64,000 nt of DNA from Stenotrophomonas bentonitica (GCF_013185915.1 NZ_JAAZUH010000001.1:620001-684000), one strand, 5' to 3'; counted from the first letter of the stretch, positions 22,597 through 31,594 are shown. A program made the numbers and translations. The notes: a model not told the origin generated them from the sequence alone.

Positions 22597-23754
22597 GTGG
22601 TCCAGGCCGTCACCGACATCACGCCATCTGCTGATGATCGCCTGCAGCTGCAGTTGTTGATCGATCATGTGTCCGACCATGCGATTTACATGCTGGATGC
22701 CGAAGGCTGCATCCGCAGCTGGAACCGTGGCTGCGAGCGGGTCAAGGGCTACACGGGCGAGGAAGCGCTGGGCCAGCACGTGGGCCTCTTCTACGGTGCC
22801 GATGACCGCACCAACGGCGTGCCGCAGCAGACCCTGGCCCAGGCCGAATCACAGGGCCGCTTCGTCGGCGAAGGCTGGCGCGTGCGCCGCAGCGGCGAAC
22901 GTTTCCGCGCCAGCGAGGTTATCGAAGCCGTACGCCAGGACGGCGTGCTGCTGGGTTTCGTCAAGGTCACCCACGACATTACCGAGCGCTACCAGGCCCA
23001 GCGCCTGCTGCAGGACGCCCAGCGCGCACGTGAACAGCTTCAGCAATTCGAGGGCGTGGGCCGGCTCACCCGCGGCCTGGCGCATGAATTCAACAACCTG
23101 CTGACCACCATTGGCACGGCGCTCGACCTGATCGCCGCACAGCCGGTGGCCGACGCCCGCACCCGCGAGCTGGCCGACCTGGCCCAGGCCGCCGCCGACC
23201 GCGGTTCGCTGCTGACCCGCCAGCTGCTTGCGTTTTCGGCCGACCAGACGCTCATCCGCGAGCACCTGCAGGTGGCGCAGCTGCTGCAGGACCAGCTTCC
23301 GTTGCTGCAGCGCGCCTGTCCAGCTAACATTCTGCTGCGTACGGAAGTGCCTTTCGACCTACCTCGAATCGTCACCGATGGCGTACAGTTGCACACTGCC
23401 GTGCTGAACCTCCTGCTGAACAGCTGCGAGGCGATGCCACAGGGCGGAACCATCACCCTCAGCGCCCGGGTCGAGCAGCGCCTCGCTCCGGACCTGGCCA
23501 CCCCCACCCAGCGCCGCTATGTCGCCATCGCCGTCACCGACGCCGGCAGCGGCATGCCGCCGGACGTGGCCGAGCGCGCCAGCGAGCCGTTCTTCACGAC
23601 CAAGGAGGTCGGCAAGGGCAGCGGGCTGGGATTGAGCCAGGTGTTTGGTTTCGTCTCCCAGTGCGACGGCTTCGTCGACGTCCAGACTGCCCCCGGACGC
23701 GGCACCACGGTCCGTTTGTTGTTACCTGCCCTTGAGGAACCCGCCCATGTCTGA
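22597..23754 (+). CDS. PAS-domain sensor histidine kinase
   Basis: A soluble kinase of about 385 residues, divergent from the large hybrid kinase. A PAS domain (residues about 12-125, YMLDAEGCIRSWNRGCERVKGY) precedes the H-box GLAHEFNNLLTTIGTAL and an HATPase with LNLLLNSCEAMPQGG and GSGLGLSQVFGFV. The HEFNNLL form of the H-box is that of NtrB-like and PAS-hybrid kinases. The start is uncertain: I chose GTG at 22597 after a GGGGGAG stretch; the open frame extends upstream to 22393, where it would overlap the other kinase. The stop overlaps the following receiver gene by eight bases. Confidence 0.85.
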   Translation: MVQAVTDITPSADDRLQLQLLIDHVSDHAIYMLDAEGCIRSWNRGCERVKGYTGEEALGQHVGLFYGADDRTNGVPQQTLAQAESQGRFVGEGWRVRRSGERFRASEVIEAVRQDGVLLGFVKVTHDITERYQAQRLLQDAQRAREQLQQFEGVGRLTRGLAHEFNNLLTTIGTALDLIAAQPVADARTRELADLAQAAADRGSLLTRQLLAFSADQTLIREHLQVAQLLQDQLPLLQRACPANILLRTEVPFDLPRIVTDGVQLHTAVLNLLLNSCEAMPQGGTITLSARVEQRLAPDLATPTQRRYVAIAVTDAGSGMPPDVAERASEPFFTTKEVGKGSGLGLSQVFGFVSQCDGFVDVQTAPGRGTTVRLLLPALEEPAHV

Positions 23755-24115
23755 GCCCCTTCGCGTCTTGATGGTTGAAGACCAGGAAGAGCTGCGCGAG
23801 ATGATCGGGCAGGCGCTCAATGATTTCGGCTTCGACGTGCATACCGCCAACGACGGCCCGCACGCTTTGCAGCTGATTGATGAAACGGGCGACTTCAATA
23901 TTGTGTTCAGCGACGTAAACATGCCCAACAACATGAGTGGGCTGGAGCTGAGCGCTCACGTGGCCGAAGCGCTGCCCAACGCGCGCATGATCCTGTCCTC
24001 GGGCTATGCGCGCTCGCAGTTGCCGCCGCTGCCGCCCCATGTGGAATTCATTGCCAAGCCTTACCGGCTGCGCCAGCTGATCGATCTGCTGAAGAATCCA
24101 GCGCCTGCTGCCTGA
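23747..24115 (+). CDS. Single-domain response regulator (CheY-like)
   Basis: A 122-residue stand-alone receiver. The acidic pair (MVEDQEEL), the phospho-acceptor Asp in NIVFSDVNMPNNMSG, the Ser in MILSSGYA and the Lys in FIAKPYRL are all in place. Its start lies within the end of the PAS kinase gene, so the two are a cognate pair. Without an output domain it must act by protein contact or as a relay step. Confidence 0.92.
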   Translation: MSEPLRVLMVEDQEELREMIGQALNDFGFDVHTANDGPHALQLIDETGDFNIVFSDVNMPNNMSGLELSAHVAEALPNARMILSSGYARSQLPPLPPHVEFIAKPYRLRQLIDLLKNPAPAA

Positions 24116-24219
24116 CGCGCGGTGGCGTGAATGCTTCATACCTGAACGAGTTCGTTCACACAGGCTCTGCAACGGCGGCGGGATAGTACGGGTGTACTCC
24201 GTATGACAGGACGCACCGG

Positions 24220-26010
24220 ATGCTCGACCGCAGCCAGGATCTCGAACGTGTCGCGCTGATCGAAGCGCTCAATGTGATGGATCCAGCCCTGGGCCGTTCG
24301 TTGGACCCGATCACCGAACTTGCGGCGTTTACCTTCGGTACGCCGATCGCGCTTATCTCGATCGTAGATGCCGACTCTCAGCAGTTCATCTCGCGGGTTG
24401 GCTTGGCGCTGGAGCGCACCGACCGCCACCACTCGATCTGTTCGTGTGCGCTGCAGTCCACCGGCATCCTGCAGATCGGCGACTTGCGCGACGACCCGCG
24501 CTTCCGCGACAACCCCATCGTTTCCGGCCCCGAGCGCATGCGCTTCTACGCGGGTGCGCCGCTGGTGACCCGTAACGGGATCCCGTTGGGCACCTTGTGC
24601 CTGATGGACCGCGAACCGCGCGTGTTGTCCGAGGATGAGCAGCGCCAGCTGCAGACCCTGGCGCGGATCGTGGTGAACCAGATGGAGCTGACCATGTCGG
24701 TCGGGCGCCGCGAGCCGATCAGCGGCCTGCCCAACCGCCAGCAGTTCCAGGCCGACCTGAGCGTGCTGAGTCGGCGCGATGGCGCCAACCAGTTCACCGG
24801 CGTGCTGCTGGATGCCTTCGACCTGCAGAGCGCGAACGATGCCGGCCAGGCACTCGGCCTGAAGCCGGTGGAATCCCTGCTGCGGCAAGCCGCGCTGCGC
24901 GTGCAGGAAGTGCTGCACGACAGCGTGCAGATCTACCACGTGGCGTCTTCGCGGTTCGCCTTCGTACTGCGCGACCGTTCGCACGAACAGGTCGAAGAAT
25001 TGATGGAGCGGCTGCGCGAGCGCCTGCGCCGGCCGCTGATGGTCGGCAGCATTCCCATGTCGCCCCAGTTCCACGCCGGCCTGTGCAACTTCCACGCCGA
25101 GCCCGACCAGGCCAACGATCTGCTGCGCAAGTGCATGGTAGCGCTGAACCATGCGCTGCAGACCGACGCCTGCCTGTGCTGGTACTCGTCCGACCGCGAC
25201 GCGCACCTGCGCCGCCGCTACCGTCTTGCGTCCGACGCGGCACGCGGACTGGCGCAGGAGCAATTCAGCCTGGTCTACCAGCCTCGCTACGACCTCACCG
25301 ACGGCCAACCGGTCTCGGCCGAGGCGCTGCTGCGCTGGACCCACCCGATGCTGGGGCCCATCACGCCCGGCGAGTTCATCCCGGTGCTGGAGTGCACCGC
25401 GTTGATGCCGCAGTTGAGCCAGTGGGTGATCGAGCATGCCTTCGCCCAGGCAGCGCGCTGGCAGCAGCTGCTGCCGGGCTTCACCCTCTCGATCAACCTG
25501 TCGCCACGCGACTTCGACAACGAAACGCTGTGGACGCGGATGGCCGAACGGCTGCAGGAGCACGGCCTGGTGCCGTCGCAGATCGAAGTGGAAATCACCG
25601 AGGGCCAATGGCTGCACAGCCACCCGGCCGCCCTGCCCCAGCTGCGCGCGATGGCGGCCGCCGGCGTGCGTATCGCGATCGATGACTTCGGCAGTGGCTA
25701 CAGCAACTTCGGCTACCTGAGCGAGGTGCCGATCAGCCATATCAAAGTGGACCAGAGCCTGGTCACTGGCCTGGCGCGCTCGCGCACCGCACGGCTGAAA
25801 GTGGAAGCGATCATCAAACTGGCCCATCAGCTCGGCTACCGCACCGTAGCCGAAGGCGTGGAGCATGAGGCGGAGCTGTCGTTGCTGCGGCTGTGGAACT
25901 GCAATGAAGCGCAGGGGTATTACCTGGCGCGGCCGATGAGTGCCGAAGCCGTGACCCAGCTGGTATTGGCGCATCGTGCGGGACCGCCGCTGGAGCCGGA
26001 TGCCGACTAG
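24220..26010 (+). CDS. GAF - degenerate GGDEF - EAL protein, putative c-di-GMP phosphodiesterase
   Basis: A 596-residue cytoplasmic protein. A GAF domain (about residues 20-165) is followed by a GGDEF-like domain (about 170-325) in which the signature is replaced by ASSRF in VASSRFAFVLR, so it cannot make c-di-GMP. The EAL domain (about 345-585) keeps the catalytic residues: AEALLRW, LSINLSPRDF, IEVEITEG, IAIDDFGSGYSN, IKVDQSL, AEGVEHEAEL and the EAQGYYLARPM end. It is predicted to hydrolyse c-di-GMP, with the inactive GGDEF as a possible GTP sensor. Start chosen at MLDRSQDLERV. Confidence 0.92.
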   Translation: MLDRSQDLERVALIEALNVMDPALGRSLDPITELAAFTFGTPIALISIVDADSQQFISRVGLALERTDRHHSICSCALQSTGILQIGDLRDDPRFRDNPIVSGPERMRFYAGAPLVTRNGIPLGTLCLMDREPRVLSEDEQRQLQTLARIVVNQMELTMSVGRREPISGLPNRQQFQADLSVLSRRDGANQFTGVLLDAFDLQSANDAGQALGLKPVESLLRQAALRVQEVLHDSVQIYHVASSRFAFVLRDRSHEQVEELMERLRERLRRPLMVGSIPMSPQFHAGLCNFHAEPDQANDLLRKCMVALNHALQTDACLCWYSSDRDAHLRRRYRLASDAARGLAQEQFSLVYQPRYDLTDGQPVSAEALLRWTHPMLGPITPGEFIPVLECTALMPQLSQWVIEHAFAQAARWQQLLPGFTLSINLSPRDFDNETLWTRMAERLQEHGLVPSQIEVEITEGQWLHSHPAALPQLRAMAAAGVRIAIDDFGSGYSNFGYLSEVPISHIKVDQSLVTGLARSRTARLKVEAIIKLAHQLGYRTVAEGVEHEAELSLLRLWNCNEAQGYYLARPMSAEAVTQLVLAHRAGPPLEPDAD

Positions 26011-26069
26011 CGGGTCAGCGTTACGCGGGATCCTGCGATAATCCAGTTTCTCCCACCCTGGTGCACCCG

Positions 26070-26300
26070 ATGTCCGACCTGTCCCCCCTGCCCGAGATCG
26101 CCCCCGGCCACTACCGCCATTTCAAGGGCGGCGAGTACGAGGTGATCGGCGTGGTCCGCAACAGCGAAACCCTGCAGCCGATGGTGCTCTACCGCGCGTT
26201 GTACGGCGAGCACGGCCTGTGGGTGAGACCGTATGAGATGTTCTGCGCGACGGTGGAGGTAGACGGCGTGACCCAACCAAGATTCGCCCGCACGTCCTGA
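26070..26300 (+). CDS. DUF1653 family protein
   Basis: A 76-residue protein matching DUF1653: PGHYRHFKGGEYEVIG near the start and ALYGEHGLWVRPYEMF in the middle. The fold is thought to be a small beta barrel; function is unknown. I took the ATG of MSDLSPLPEI; a GTG nine bases upstream is also possible. Confidence 0.85.
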   Translation: MSDLSPLPEIAPGHYRHFKGGEYEVIGVVRNSETLQPMVLYRALYGEHGLWVRPYEMFCATVEVDGVTQPRFARTS

Positions 26301-26311
26301 ATGCACACCCC

Positions 26312-26402
26312 GGTAGAGCCACGCCCTGCGTGGCTGAAACCGTGCATCAAGCGCGAACCACCCCGCGTCGTTGTTACAGCCACGCAGGGCGTGGCTCTAC
26401 CG
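26312..26402. repeat. Head-to-head pair of SMAG (GTAG) palindromes
   Basis: GTAG at 26313-26316 leads the stem AGCCACGC-cct-GCGTGGCT; after about 40 bases an inverted copy at 26378-26400 ends in CTAC. The stems are identical to the 13.0-kb pair. The CTA of the second copy, read on the minus strand, is the TAG stop codon of the last DUF4189 gene. Confidence 0.88.
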
Positions 26403-26939
26403 GAAGGACCTGAATTCCGACATGCTACAGGCCGAGTAAATGATCGAGCATGCATCGGCGCCGTCCGGCGAGCACCGCTTCATGGCTTCAGCTGTTGCGA
26501 TGTCCGCGCTTTTCGCCGTGTAAATGACCGATCTCCCGCCGGACCCACCTTGGCTCTTTGGCTTCGGATCAACAACCGCGATGCACTGGTTGTAGTACGT
26601 GGTGAGAACCTTGCACTTCAACCCACCACCACTTCTGCACTGCTCCAACGCGATCCTGCTCGCTTCGCCTTTCGACTTTCGGGACTCAGCAACACCAGTA
26701 GCGACAACCACGCCACGTTCATTGGCGCTGGCATCCTCTGCCAGCGCCCCCCAGCGCGTCTCCCACTTGCCCGTGGGACGAGGGGCGACAGACTCGCCTG
26801 ACCCACTACCTGACCCAGGAATCGGCGCACAGCCCTGAACACCCTGCCCGCCGATGGGATACTGCCCAGGCGGACAGCCACCTTCTGCAAGGGCGCCAAA
26901 GGATGCAAGTAAAAGCAACAGTATTAGAGGTGCTCTCAT
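26397..26939 (-). CDS. Secreted DUF4189 protein, copy 5 (most downstream)
   Basis: A 180-residue protein with an N-terminal signal sequence (MRAPLILLLLLASFGALA) and the block CPPGQYPIGGQGVQGCAPIP shared by all five paralogues. Then comes PTGKWETRWGALAED and a DUF4189 domain with paired cysteines (LEQCRSGGGLKCKVL, YYNQC, MKRCSPDGADAC, YSACSMSEF). It belongs to the same subgroup as copies 1 and 2, which also end in CSMSEF. A second start 15 bases upstream is possible. It closes the array behind virB6, and its stop codon comes from a SMAG repeat. DUF4189 has no established function. Confidence 0.85.
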   Translation of the reverse strand: MRAPLILLLLLASFGALAEGGCPPGQYPIGGQGVQGCAPIPGSGSGSGESVAPRPTGKWETRWGALAEDASANERGVVVATGVAESRKSKGEASRIALEQCRSGGGLKCKVLTTYYNQCIAVVDPKPKSQGGSGGRSVIYTAKSADIATAEAMKRCSPDGADACSIIYSACSMSEFRSFR

Positions 26940-26970
26940 AAGTTCACCAGACATTCAATGAATCGGCGCA

Positions 26971-27513
26971 TTAGTACTTTTCAAAGTACGGCATGCTGCA
27001 CTCCGCGTAGACCTCAGCGCAAACTTTGCTACCCGCCTTCTTGCAGGACTCCGTCGCCCGTTGAAGAGCGATCTCCTTCGTAGCCCCCGTGTTGAGCCTC
27101 GTACCAAGTGCCTTATCTGCTTGGATGACCGCCGCACACTGGTTCTTGAAGGTAAAATCCGCCTGGCAGTCAGACGCACCCCACTGAGCGCACTTATCGA
27201 TTGCTGCTGCGACCGCCTCGCTCTTCGTCAGCTTTCCAGCGACCGCTCCTGCATCTCCAGAGTTTGAGAAGGCAACGGCACCCCACGTCTGGTGCCAACG
27301 GCCCGTTGGGACAGGATCACTACTACCTGATGCACCTCCACCAGTTGGTGCGCATCCTCCAACACCCTGGCCTCCGACTGGGTACTGTCCTGGGGGACAA
27401 CGTCCCTCTGCAGCAGCTTGGAAAGTCGGCACTGCGAGCAGTGCTGACGCAAGCAGCACCATAATGCCCAAGCGGGCTGCTGCACTGCGATGGCGGACCA
27501 CGGTGAAGTCCAT
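26971..27513 (-). CDS. Secreted DUF4189 protein, copy 4
   Basis: A 180-residue exported protein: signal peptide MDFTVVRHRSAAARLGIMVL followed by LASALLAVPTFQAAA, then CPPGQYPVGGQGVGGCAP and the DUF4189 domain starting GRWHQTWGAVAFS. Cysteine pairs recur at IDKCAQWGASDC, KNQC, TESCKKAGSKVC and AECSMPYF. With copy 3 it forms a second subgroup (WHQTWGA/WIKTWGA, K-N-Q-C in place of Y-N-Q-C, ending FEKY/FEKF). AGAGG stands six bases before the ATG. Confidence 0.87.
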   Translation of the reverse strand: MDFTVVRHRSAAARLGIMVLLASALLAVPTFQAAAEGRCPPGQYPVGGQGVGGCAPTGGGASGSSDPVPTGRWHQTWGAVAFSNSGDAGAVAGKLTKSEAVAAAIDKCAQWGASDCQADFTFKNQCAAVIQADKALGTRLNTGATKEIALQRATESCKKAGSKVCAEVYAECSMPYFEKY

Positions 27514-27580
27514 TGGTACCTCTTAGAGTAAGTGATCGACCGGACAACGCTGCACGCTTGAAGTTGCGCAGTCGCCGTAT

Positions 27581-28129
27581 CTAGAACTTCTCGAACTTTG
27601 GCTCCGCGCACGCCGAATAGATCTTGATGCAACCTACCCCACCTGCCTTTGTACAAAGCTCAAGGGATATCTTCTCAGCAGTATCAATGGTGGCACCGCG
27701 TCCGAAACTGGTACCTCCACTACCAGAGGTCGGGACCGATGCGGCTGCACACTGATTCTTGTAGGTAAACGCAACCTTGCACGACGCTCCGCCGCTCGAC
27801 TTGCACACAGCTTCCGCATCACGGGTCGCCGCTTCCTTCGTAATCCGACTGGCCGCAGCACCGGAAGCCCCCTCGGGTGACAGCGCTATTGCGCCCCACG
27901 TCTTGATCCAGCGACCGGTAGGACGAGGGCCAGCGCCTCCGCCAGCACCGGACTGGGGAATCGGCGCGCAACCTTGAACACCCTGCCCGCCGATTGGGTA
28001 CTGCCCAGGCGGACACGCTCCCTCACCAAAGGCCGATCCAGCGAGCGTGACCAACAGCAACGCGGCCAGCACGTTAGTCCTTCGAGTCACGGAGTTCACG
28101 ACTCGGTTGTATGATTGCTTGCGTGTCAT
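27581..28129 (-). CDS. Secreted DUF4189 protein, copy 3
   Basis: A 182-residue protein with a basic N terminus and hydrophobic core (RRTNVLAALLLVTLAGSAFG), then CPPGQYPIGGQGVQGCAPIP and DUF4189 starting GRWIKTWGAIALS. It ends CAEPKFEKF. It is closest to copy 4. I chose MTRKQSYNRV, four bases after the stop of copy 2; the longer reading frame to 28243 would overlap copy 2 and adds unlikely sequence. Probably periplasmic. Confidence 0.85.
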   Translation of the reverse strand: MTRKQSYNRVVNSVTRRTNVLAALLLVTLAGSAFGEGACPPGQYPIGGQGVQGCAPIPQSGAGGGAGPRPTGRWIKTWGAIALSPEGASGAAASRITKEAATRDAEAVCKSSGGASCKVAFTYKNQCAAASVPTSGSGGTSFGRGATIDTAEKISLELCTKAGGVGCIKIYSACAEPKFEKF

Positions 28130-28133
28130 CAGG

Positions 28134-28667
28134 CTAGTTGAACGGTTTGAACTCGGACATGCTGCACGCCGAGTAGACAACTTCGCACTGCTGCGCACCC
28201 GCGACCCGACATCTCTGAAGCGCGTTTGATCTGGCCATCTCAACGGTTTCCGCTCGACTCATTACATTAATTGCGCCAGGCAAGCGATTACCCACCGGAT
28301 CAGCCATTGCAACACACTGATTGTAGTACGTGAGTTTAACTTTGCATTTGCGCCCACCACGCTCGGCGCAACGGGAAAGCGCAAGTGCACTTGCAGCTCC
28401 CTTTGACTTCTGGGACACAGCTGCGCCAGTCGGTATGTTGCCTTTGATTTCCGGAGAGTTGTCTTCTGCGATCGCGCCCCAGCGCGTCTCCCACTTACCA
28501 GTGGGACGAGGGGCAGCAGACTCGCCTGAACGACCATCTGAACCGGGGATCGGCGCACATCCACCGACACCTTGGCCACCCACCGGATACTGCCCGGGCG
28601 GACAACGACCTTCGCCAAATGCCAGACCAGGAATGGCGATCAAGATGAACATCACAACCGAGCGCAT
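28134..28667 (-). CDS. Secreted DUF4189 protein, copy 2
   Basis: A 177-residue protein: signal peptide MRSVVMFILIAIPGLAFG, then CPPGQYPVGGQGVGGCAPIP, then APRPTGKWETRWGAIAED and the cysteine-paired DUF4189 domain ending YSACSMSEFKPF. GAGG five bases upstream supports this ATG over one 30 bases earlier. The 284 bases between it and copy 1 hold no gene that I can see. Confidence 0.86.
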   Translation of the reverse strand: MRSVVMFILIAIPGLAFGEGRCPPGQYPVGGQGVGGCAPIPGSDGRSGESAAPRPTGKWETRWGAIAEDNSPEIKGNIPTGAAVSQKSKGAASALALSRCAERGGRKCKVKLTYYNQCVAMADPVGNRLPGAINVMSRAETVEMARSNALQRCRVAGAQQCEVVYSACSMSEFKPFN

Positions 28668-28951
28668 GGCAACCTCACTATCCATTGAGTCGGGCACCAG
28701 ACTGTCCCCAGCCGGAAGGCCCCACCACTAAAGGGGGCACGCCGTACCCACATAGCACCCCGCACTACCCCGAAAGATTGTTAGAACGTCTCAAAGTTGA
28801 ACTCACTGCAATGGAAAAGGGAATACACAGGGACCAAGCGAGTCGCTCATGCGCCAAAACACAGCCCTTTTCGCGCTTACATTCCAATGCTGAAGCTTGA
28901 GCGTCTTACCTCGAAGGTCTGACGGGCAGTAGTTTTGCGGAGATCACCGCA

Positions 28952-29491
28952 TTAGAACGATTTGAACTCGGACATGCTACACGCCGAATAGGAAACGGTG
29001 CATTCTCCACCGCCATTCTCGCGCTTGCAGTCACGGACTGCCAACTCCTTTGCCTGTTCAACCGTCTCCGCATGCGCGGCGATTGAAGTGCCGCCAGCGA
29101 TTACGCCAGAAGAACTGCCAGGATCCGCGATTGCGGCGCATTGGTTGTAGTAAGCGAGTCGAACTTCACATTTGTTTCCGCCCTGCTTCCTGCACTCATC
29201 CATCGCAAGCGCCGATGCAGCGCGCTTTGACTTCTGGGAAACAGCCGCCCCCGTCGCAAGAGGCGCGCCAGGACTTGGGGACTGATCTTCAGCAATTGCA
29301 CCCCAGCGCGTCTCCCACTTCCCAGTGGGTCGAGGAGAAACACCATTCGCTCCCGCACCACCACCTGGAATGGGCGCGCAACCTTGCACGCCTTGCCCAC
29401 CGATAGGGTACTGGCCCGGCGGGCAGCTGCCTTCTGCGAACGCCACAGAAGGAACGAGCAAAAACAGTACGAACAAAAGCTTGCTTGGCAT
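28952..29491 (-). CDS. Secreted DUF4189 protein, copy 1 (next to virB6)
   Basis: A 179-residue protein: signal peptide MPSKLLFVLFLLVPSVAFA, then CPPGQYPIGGQGVQGCAPIP, then SPRPTGKWETRWGAIAEDQS and DUF4189 with EVRLAYYNQC and YSACSMSEFKSF. GGAGG lies seven bases before the ATG. It begins 47 bases after the virB6 stop and is probably in the same transcript, so the DUF4189 array is an extension of the vir operon. The family is not among canonical VirB subunits, so it may be a species-specific pilus or envelope accessory, or an immunity protein. Confidence 0.86.
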   Translation of the reverse strand: MPSKLLFVLFLLVPSVAFAEGSCPPGQYPIGGQGVQGCAPIPGGGAGANGVSPRPTGKWETRWGAIAEDQSPSPGAPLATGAAVSQKSKRAASALAMDECRKQGGNKCEVRLAYYNQCAAIADPGSSSGVIAGGTSIAAHAETVEQAKELAVRDCKRENGGGECTVSYSACSMSEFKSF

Positions 29492-29538
29492 TCCAGAACC
29501 TCCACCTTTCGTGTCAATGCAGCGCGGACTCAGCCGCC

Positions 29539-30678
29539 TCACCGAGAATCAGCGTTCCCGTACTTCCCAGATCCGCTGGCCGTGCTTCCAGCCTCAGAAG
29601 TGCTCCTCACGGTGGGTTGCACTACCTGACCCACAGCGCCCTCATCACTATTCTTTGTTTGCGGCGGAGTATAGGAGCCCGGCGGCTGGCCCTGCGGGCC
29701 TGCGGCTGCCGAGCCGCCTATCTGGGAATATGCCATGAAGCTGCCCAGTGTTCCCTGGAAGAAGAATGCGGCCATTGGGGGCGCGGTCAGGATCAACGTG
29801 GTGAGTATCAGGCCCATGCCGCCCTGCTGCATGGCCTGACTGGTCATGCCATCGCTCATTGCGTCACTGAGGAAGAAGCTGTTGATCAGCGACGAGGTCC
29901 AGAACGCTGCCGACACACGGATCACCATATCCAGCGCGATGGAAACCATCGCCGACAGCACCGCCATCGAGAACATGGTACCTATGCCGTAGAACAGCCA
30001 CTTCTGGAACAGCTGCTTGGTCTGATCGAACAGCAGGCACAGGATGAACAGAGGTCCGAAGCCGATGAACAGTGCGATGGCCACCTGGTAGAGCAGCAGC
30101 ATTGCACCCGCAGTAACCGCCGGACCACCGGTGCCGATGCCGATGAACCACATCGCGCGCGTCTTCTCTTCCTGTAGCCCGCCGTCATCAAGCACCTTGA
30201 TGGCGTCGATGCTCGACAGGGCCACCTGCATCCACGCCAGGCTCTTGTCGATCTGGTCCGACGCGGTGCCGCCTTCCCCGGTGACTACTCGGGTAATCAG
30301 GCCGCCCACGTCCTTGGTGAGGAAGTCGCTCACGCTTGTGCCAAACATGGCCATGCTGGTGGCCACACTGATGATCAACGCTGCGCGGGCCATATTGGTG
30401 ACCAGCGCCATCATTGAATCCCGGCTCTGCCCAGTGACAATGCGGTAGCCCTGGATCAACACCCACAAGGTCATCAAGACCAGGGCGATGCCCCCAACCC
30501 ACGCCATCATCCGGCCCATCATCTCAATGCCGAAATCGTTGATCCGCTCGCGCAGGTAATCAAGAATCAGCTTGAAGAAGACGAAGTCGCCTATCGACTG
30601 GACACGCACCGCGTAGCCCAGCAGATCCTGCAATCCGCCCGAGAAGTCAAAAACGTTGGCAATCGACCTGATCGACAT
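29539..30678 (-). CDS. virB6: VirB6 inner-membrane T4SS protein
   Basis: A 379-residue polytopic protein with at least six hydrophobic segments (for example VGGIALVLMTLWVLIQGYRI, AALIISVATSMAMFG, AVTAGAMLLLYQVAIALFIG, GMGLILTTLILTAPPMAAFF), as expected of VirB6/TrbL, which forms part of the inner-membrane channel. The C-terminal 70 residues are polar and Gly/Ser-rich. I chose ATG at 30678 over a GTG six bases earlier because AAGGG then has proper spacing. It lies 78 bases after virB5. Confidence 0.92.
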   Translation of the reverse strand: MSIRSIANVFDFSGGLQDLLGYAVRVQSIGDFVFFKLILDYLRERINDFGIEMMGRMMAWVGGIALVLMTLWVLIQGYRIVTGQSRDSMMALVTNMARAALIISVATSMAMFGTSVSDFLTKDVGGLITRVVTGEGGTASDQIDKSLAWMQVALSSIDAIKVLDDGGLQEEKTRAMWFIGIGTGGPAVTAGAMLLLYQVAIALFIGFGPLFILCLLFDQTKQLFQKWLFYGIGTMFSMAVLSAMVSIALDMVIRVSAAFWTSSLINSFFLSDAMSDGMTSQAMQQGGMGLILTTLILTAPPMAAFFFQGTLGSFMAYSQIGGSAAAGPQGQPPGSYTPPQTKNSDEGAVGQVVQPTVRSTSEAGSTASGSGKYGNADSR

Positions 30679-30756
30679 TTCCACAATCCCTTGGTGATGC
30701 TGCTACTACTTCGGTCCGGCACTACTTTGCAGACCCGCTGAACCTGTATGGGTGGA

Positions 30757-31578
30757 TCATTTGACGCCGAGTGCGCCCTTCAGTGCTGCGGTCTTGACGA
30801 GCGTCCCGATGATCTGGTTGGTGGTATCACCCTTGAGCGCATTCTTCGCCACCACCTTCTGGTTGGCCTCCATCACTTCGATGTAGGCATCGTAGGATTG
30901 CATCCGCGACTGCCAGATCTGCGACTGCACGGCCAGGTCATTGGCCATGCGAAGTGCTTCGCTGTCAGTGCCCTGGACGTTGCCCTGACTGTTGCTGAAG
31001 ATGCGCAGGTTGAAGATGCGGGTCAACGAAGACTGCATCAACGGCACAGACTCCGTCATGAACGTGACCGCCTCGTTGTACTTTCGATTCTGCATCATGC
31101 GGATGTTCACGCAGATCTGTGTCTGCTGCGCCTTGAAATCTGCCTTGGGGTTGAACACGAACGTCTTGAACAGCCCGGTCAGGCTGAGGTCCGTATCGCC
31201 ACCGCAACTCTGCTTGACCAGATAGTTCTCCGGAACCTTAGTCAGCACAGCGCCTTGCGGCATCCCGAAATTGTTCATGACGGCCTGCACCTGCACCAGC
31301 GCCTGCGCATACTGCTCCAGGGTTCGGATCCAGCGGGTGCGCTGCTCCACGTACTCGGCCGCGTCCTGCGCCTTGGAGGCATACGCAGTGATCTCCGCTT
31401 TGTAGGTGTTGATCTGGTTCATGATCTGCTGGTACACGCTGGGACCCACTTCGACCACCGGCATGGTGTAGGCCGGCGCAGGGGTGTTGCACATCAGCAC
31501 GGTCACCAGCGAGAGCGCAGCCAGGCGGTAGCTGAAATGGCGGCGACGGGTCTTGTTATCGTTCATGGTGTTGTCCAT
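30757..31578 (-). CDS. virB5: VirB5 minor pilin
   Basis: A 273-residue exported, mostly helical protein of the VirB5/TraC type, which caps the T4SS pilus. A signal peptide is seen (RRRHFSYRLAALSLVTVLMC followed by NTPAPA), then PVVEVGPSVYQQIMNQINTY and long helices (KAEITAYASKAQDAAEYVEQ). GGAGA before the ATG of MDNTMNDNK decides the start. It starts 16 bases after the virB4 stop. Confidence 0.9.
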   Translation of the reverse strand: MDNTMNDNKTRRRHFSYRLAALSLVTVLMCNTPAPAYTMPVVEVGPSVYQQIMNQINTYKAEITAYASKAQDAAEYVEQRTRWIRTLEQYAQALVQVQAVMNNFGMPQGAVLTKVPENYLVKQSCGGDTDLSLTGLFKTFVFNPKADFKAQQTQICVNIRMMQNRKYNEAVTFMTESVPLMQSSLTRIFNLRIFSNSQGNVQGTDSEALRMANDLAVQSQIWQSRMQSYDAYIEVMEANQKVVAKNALKGDTTNQIIGTLVKTAALKGALGVK

Positions 31579-31594
31579 AAGGGTCTCCATCGAA

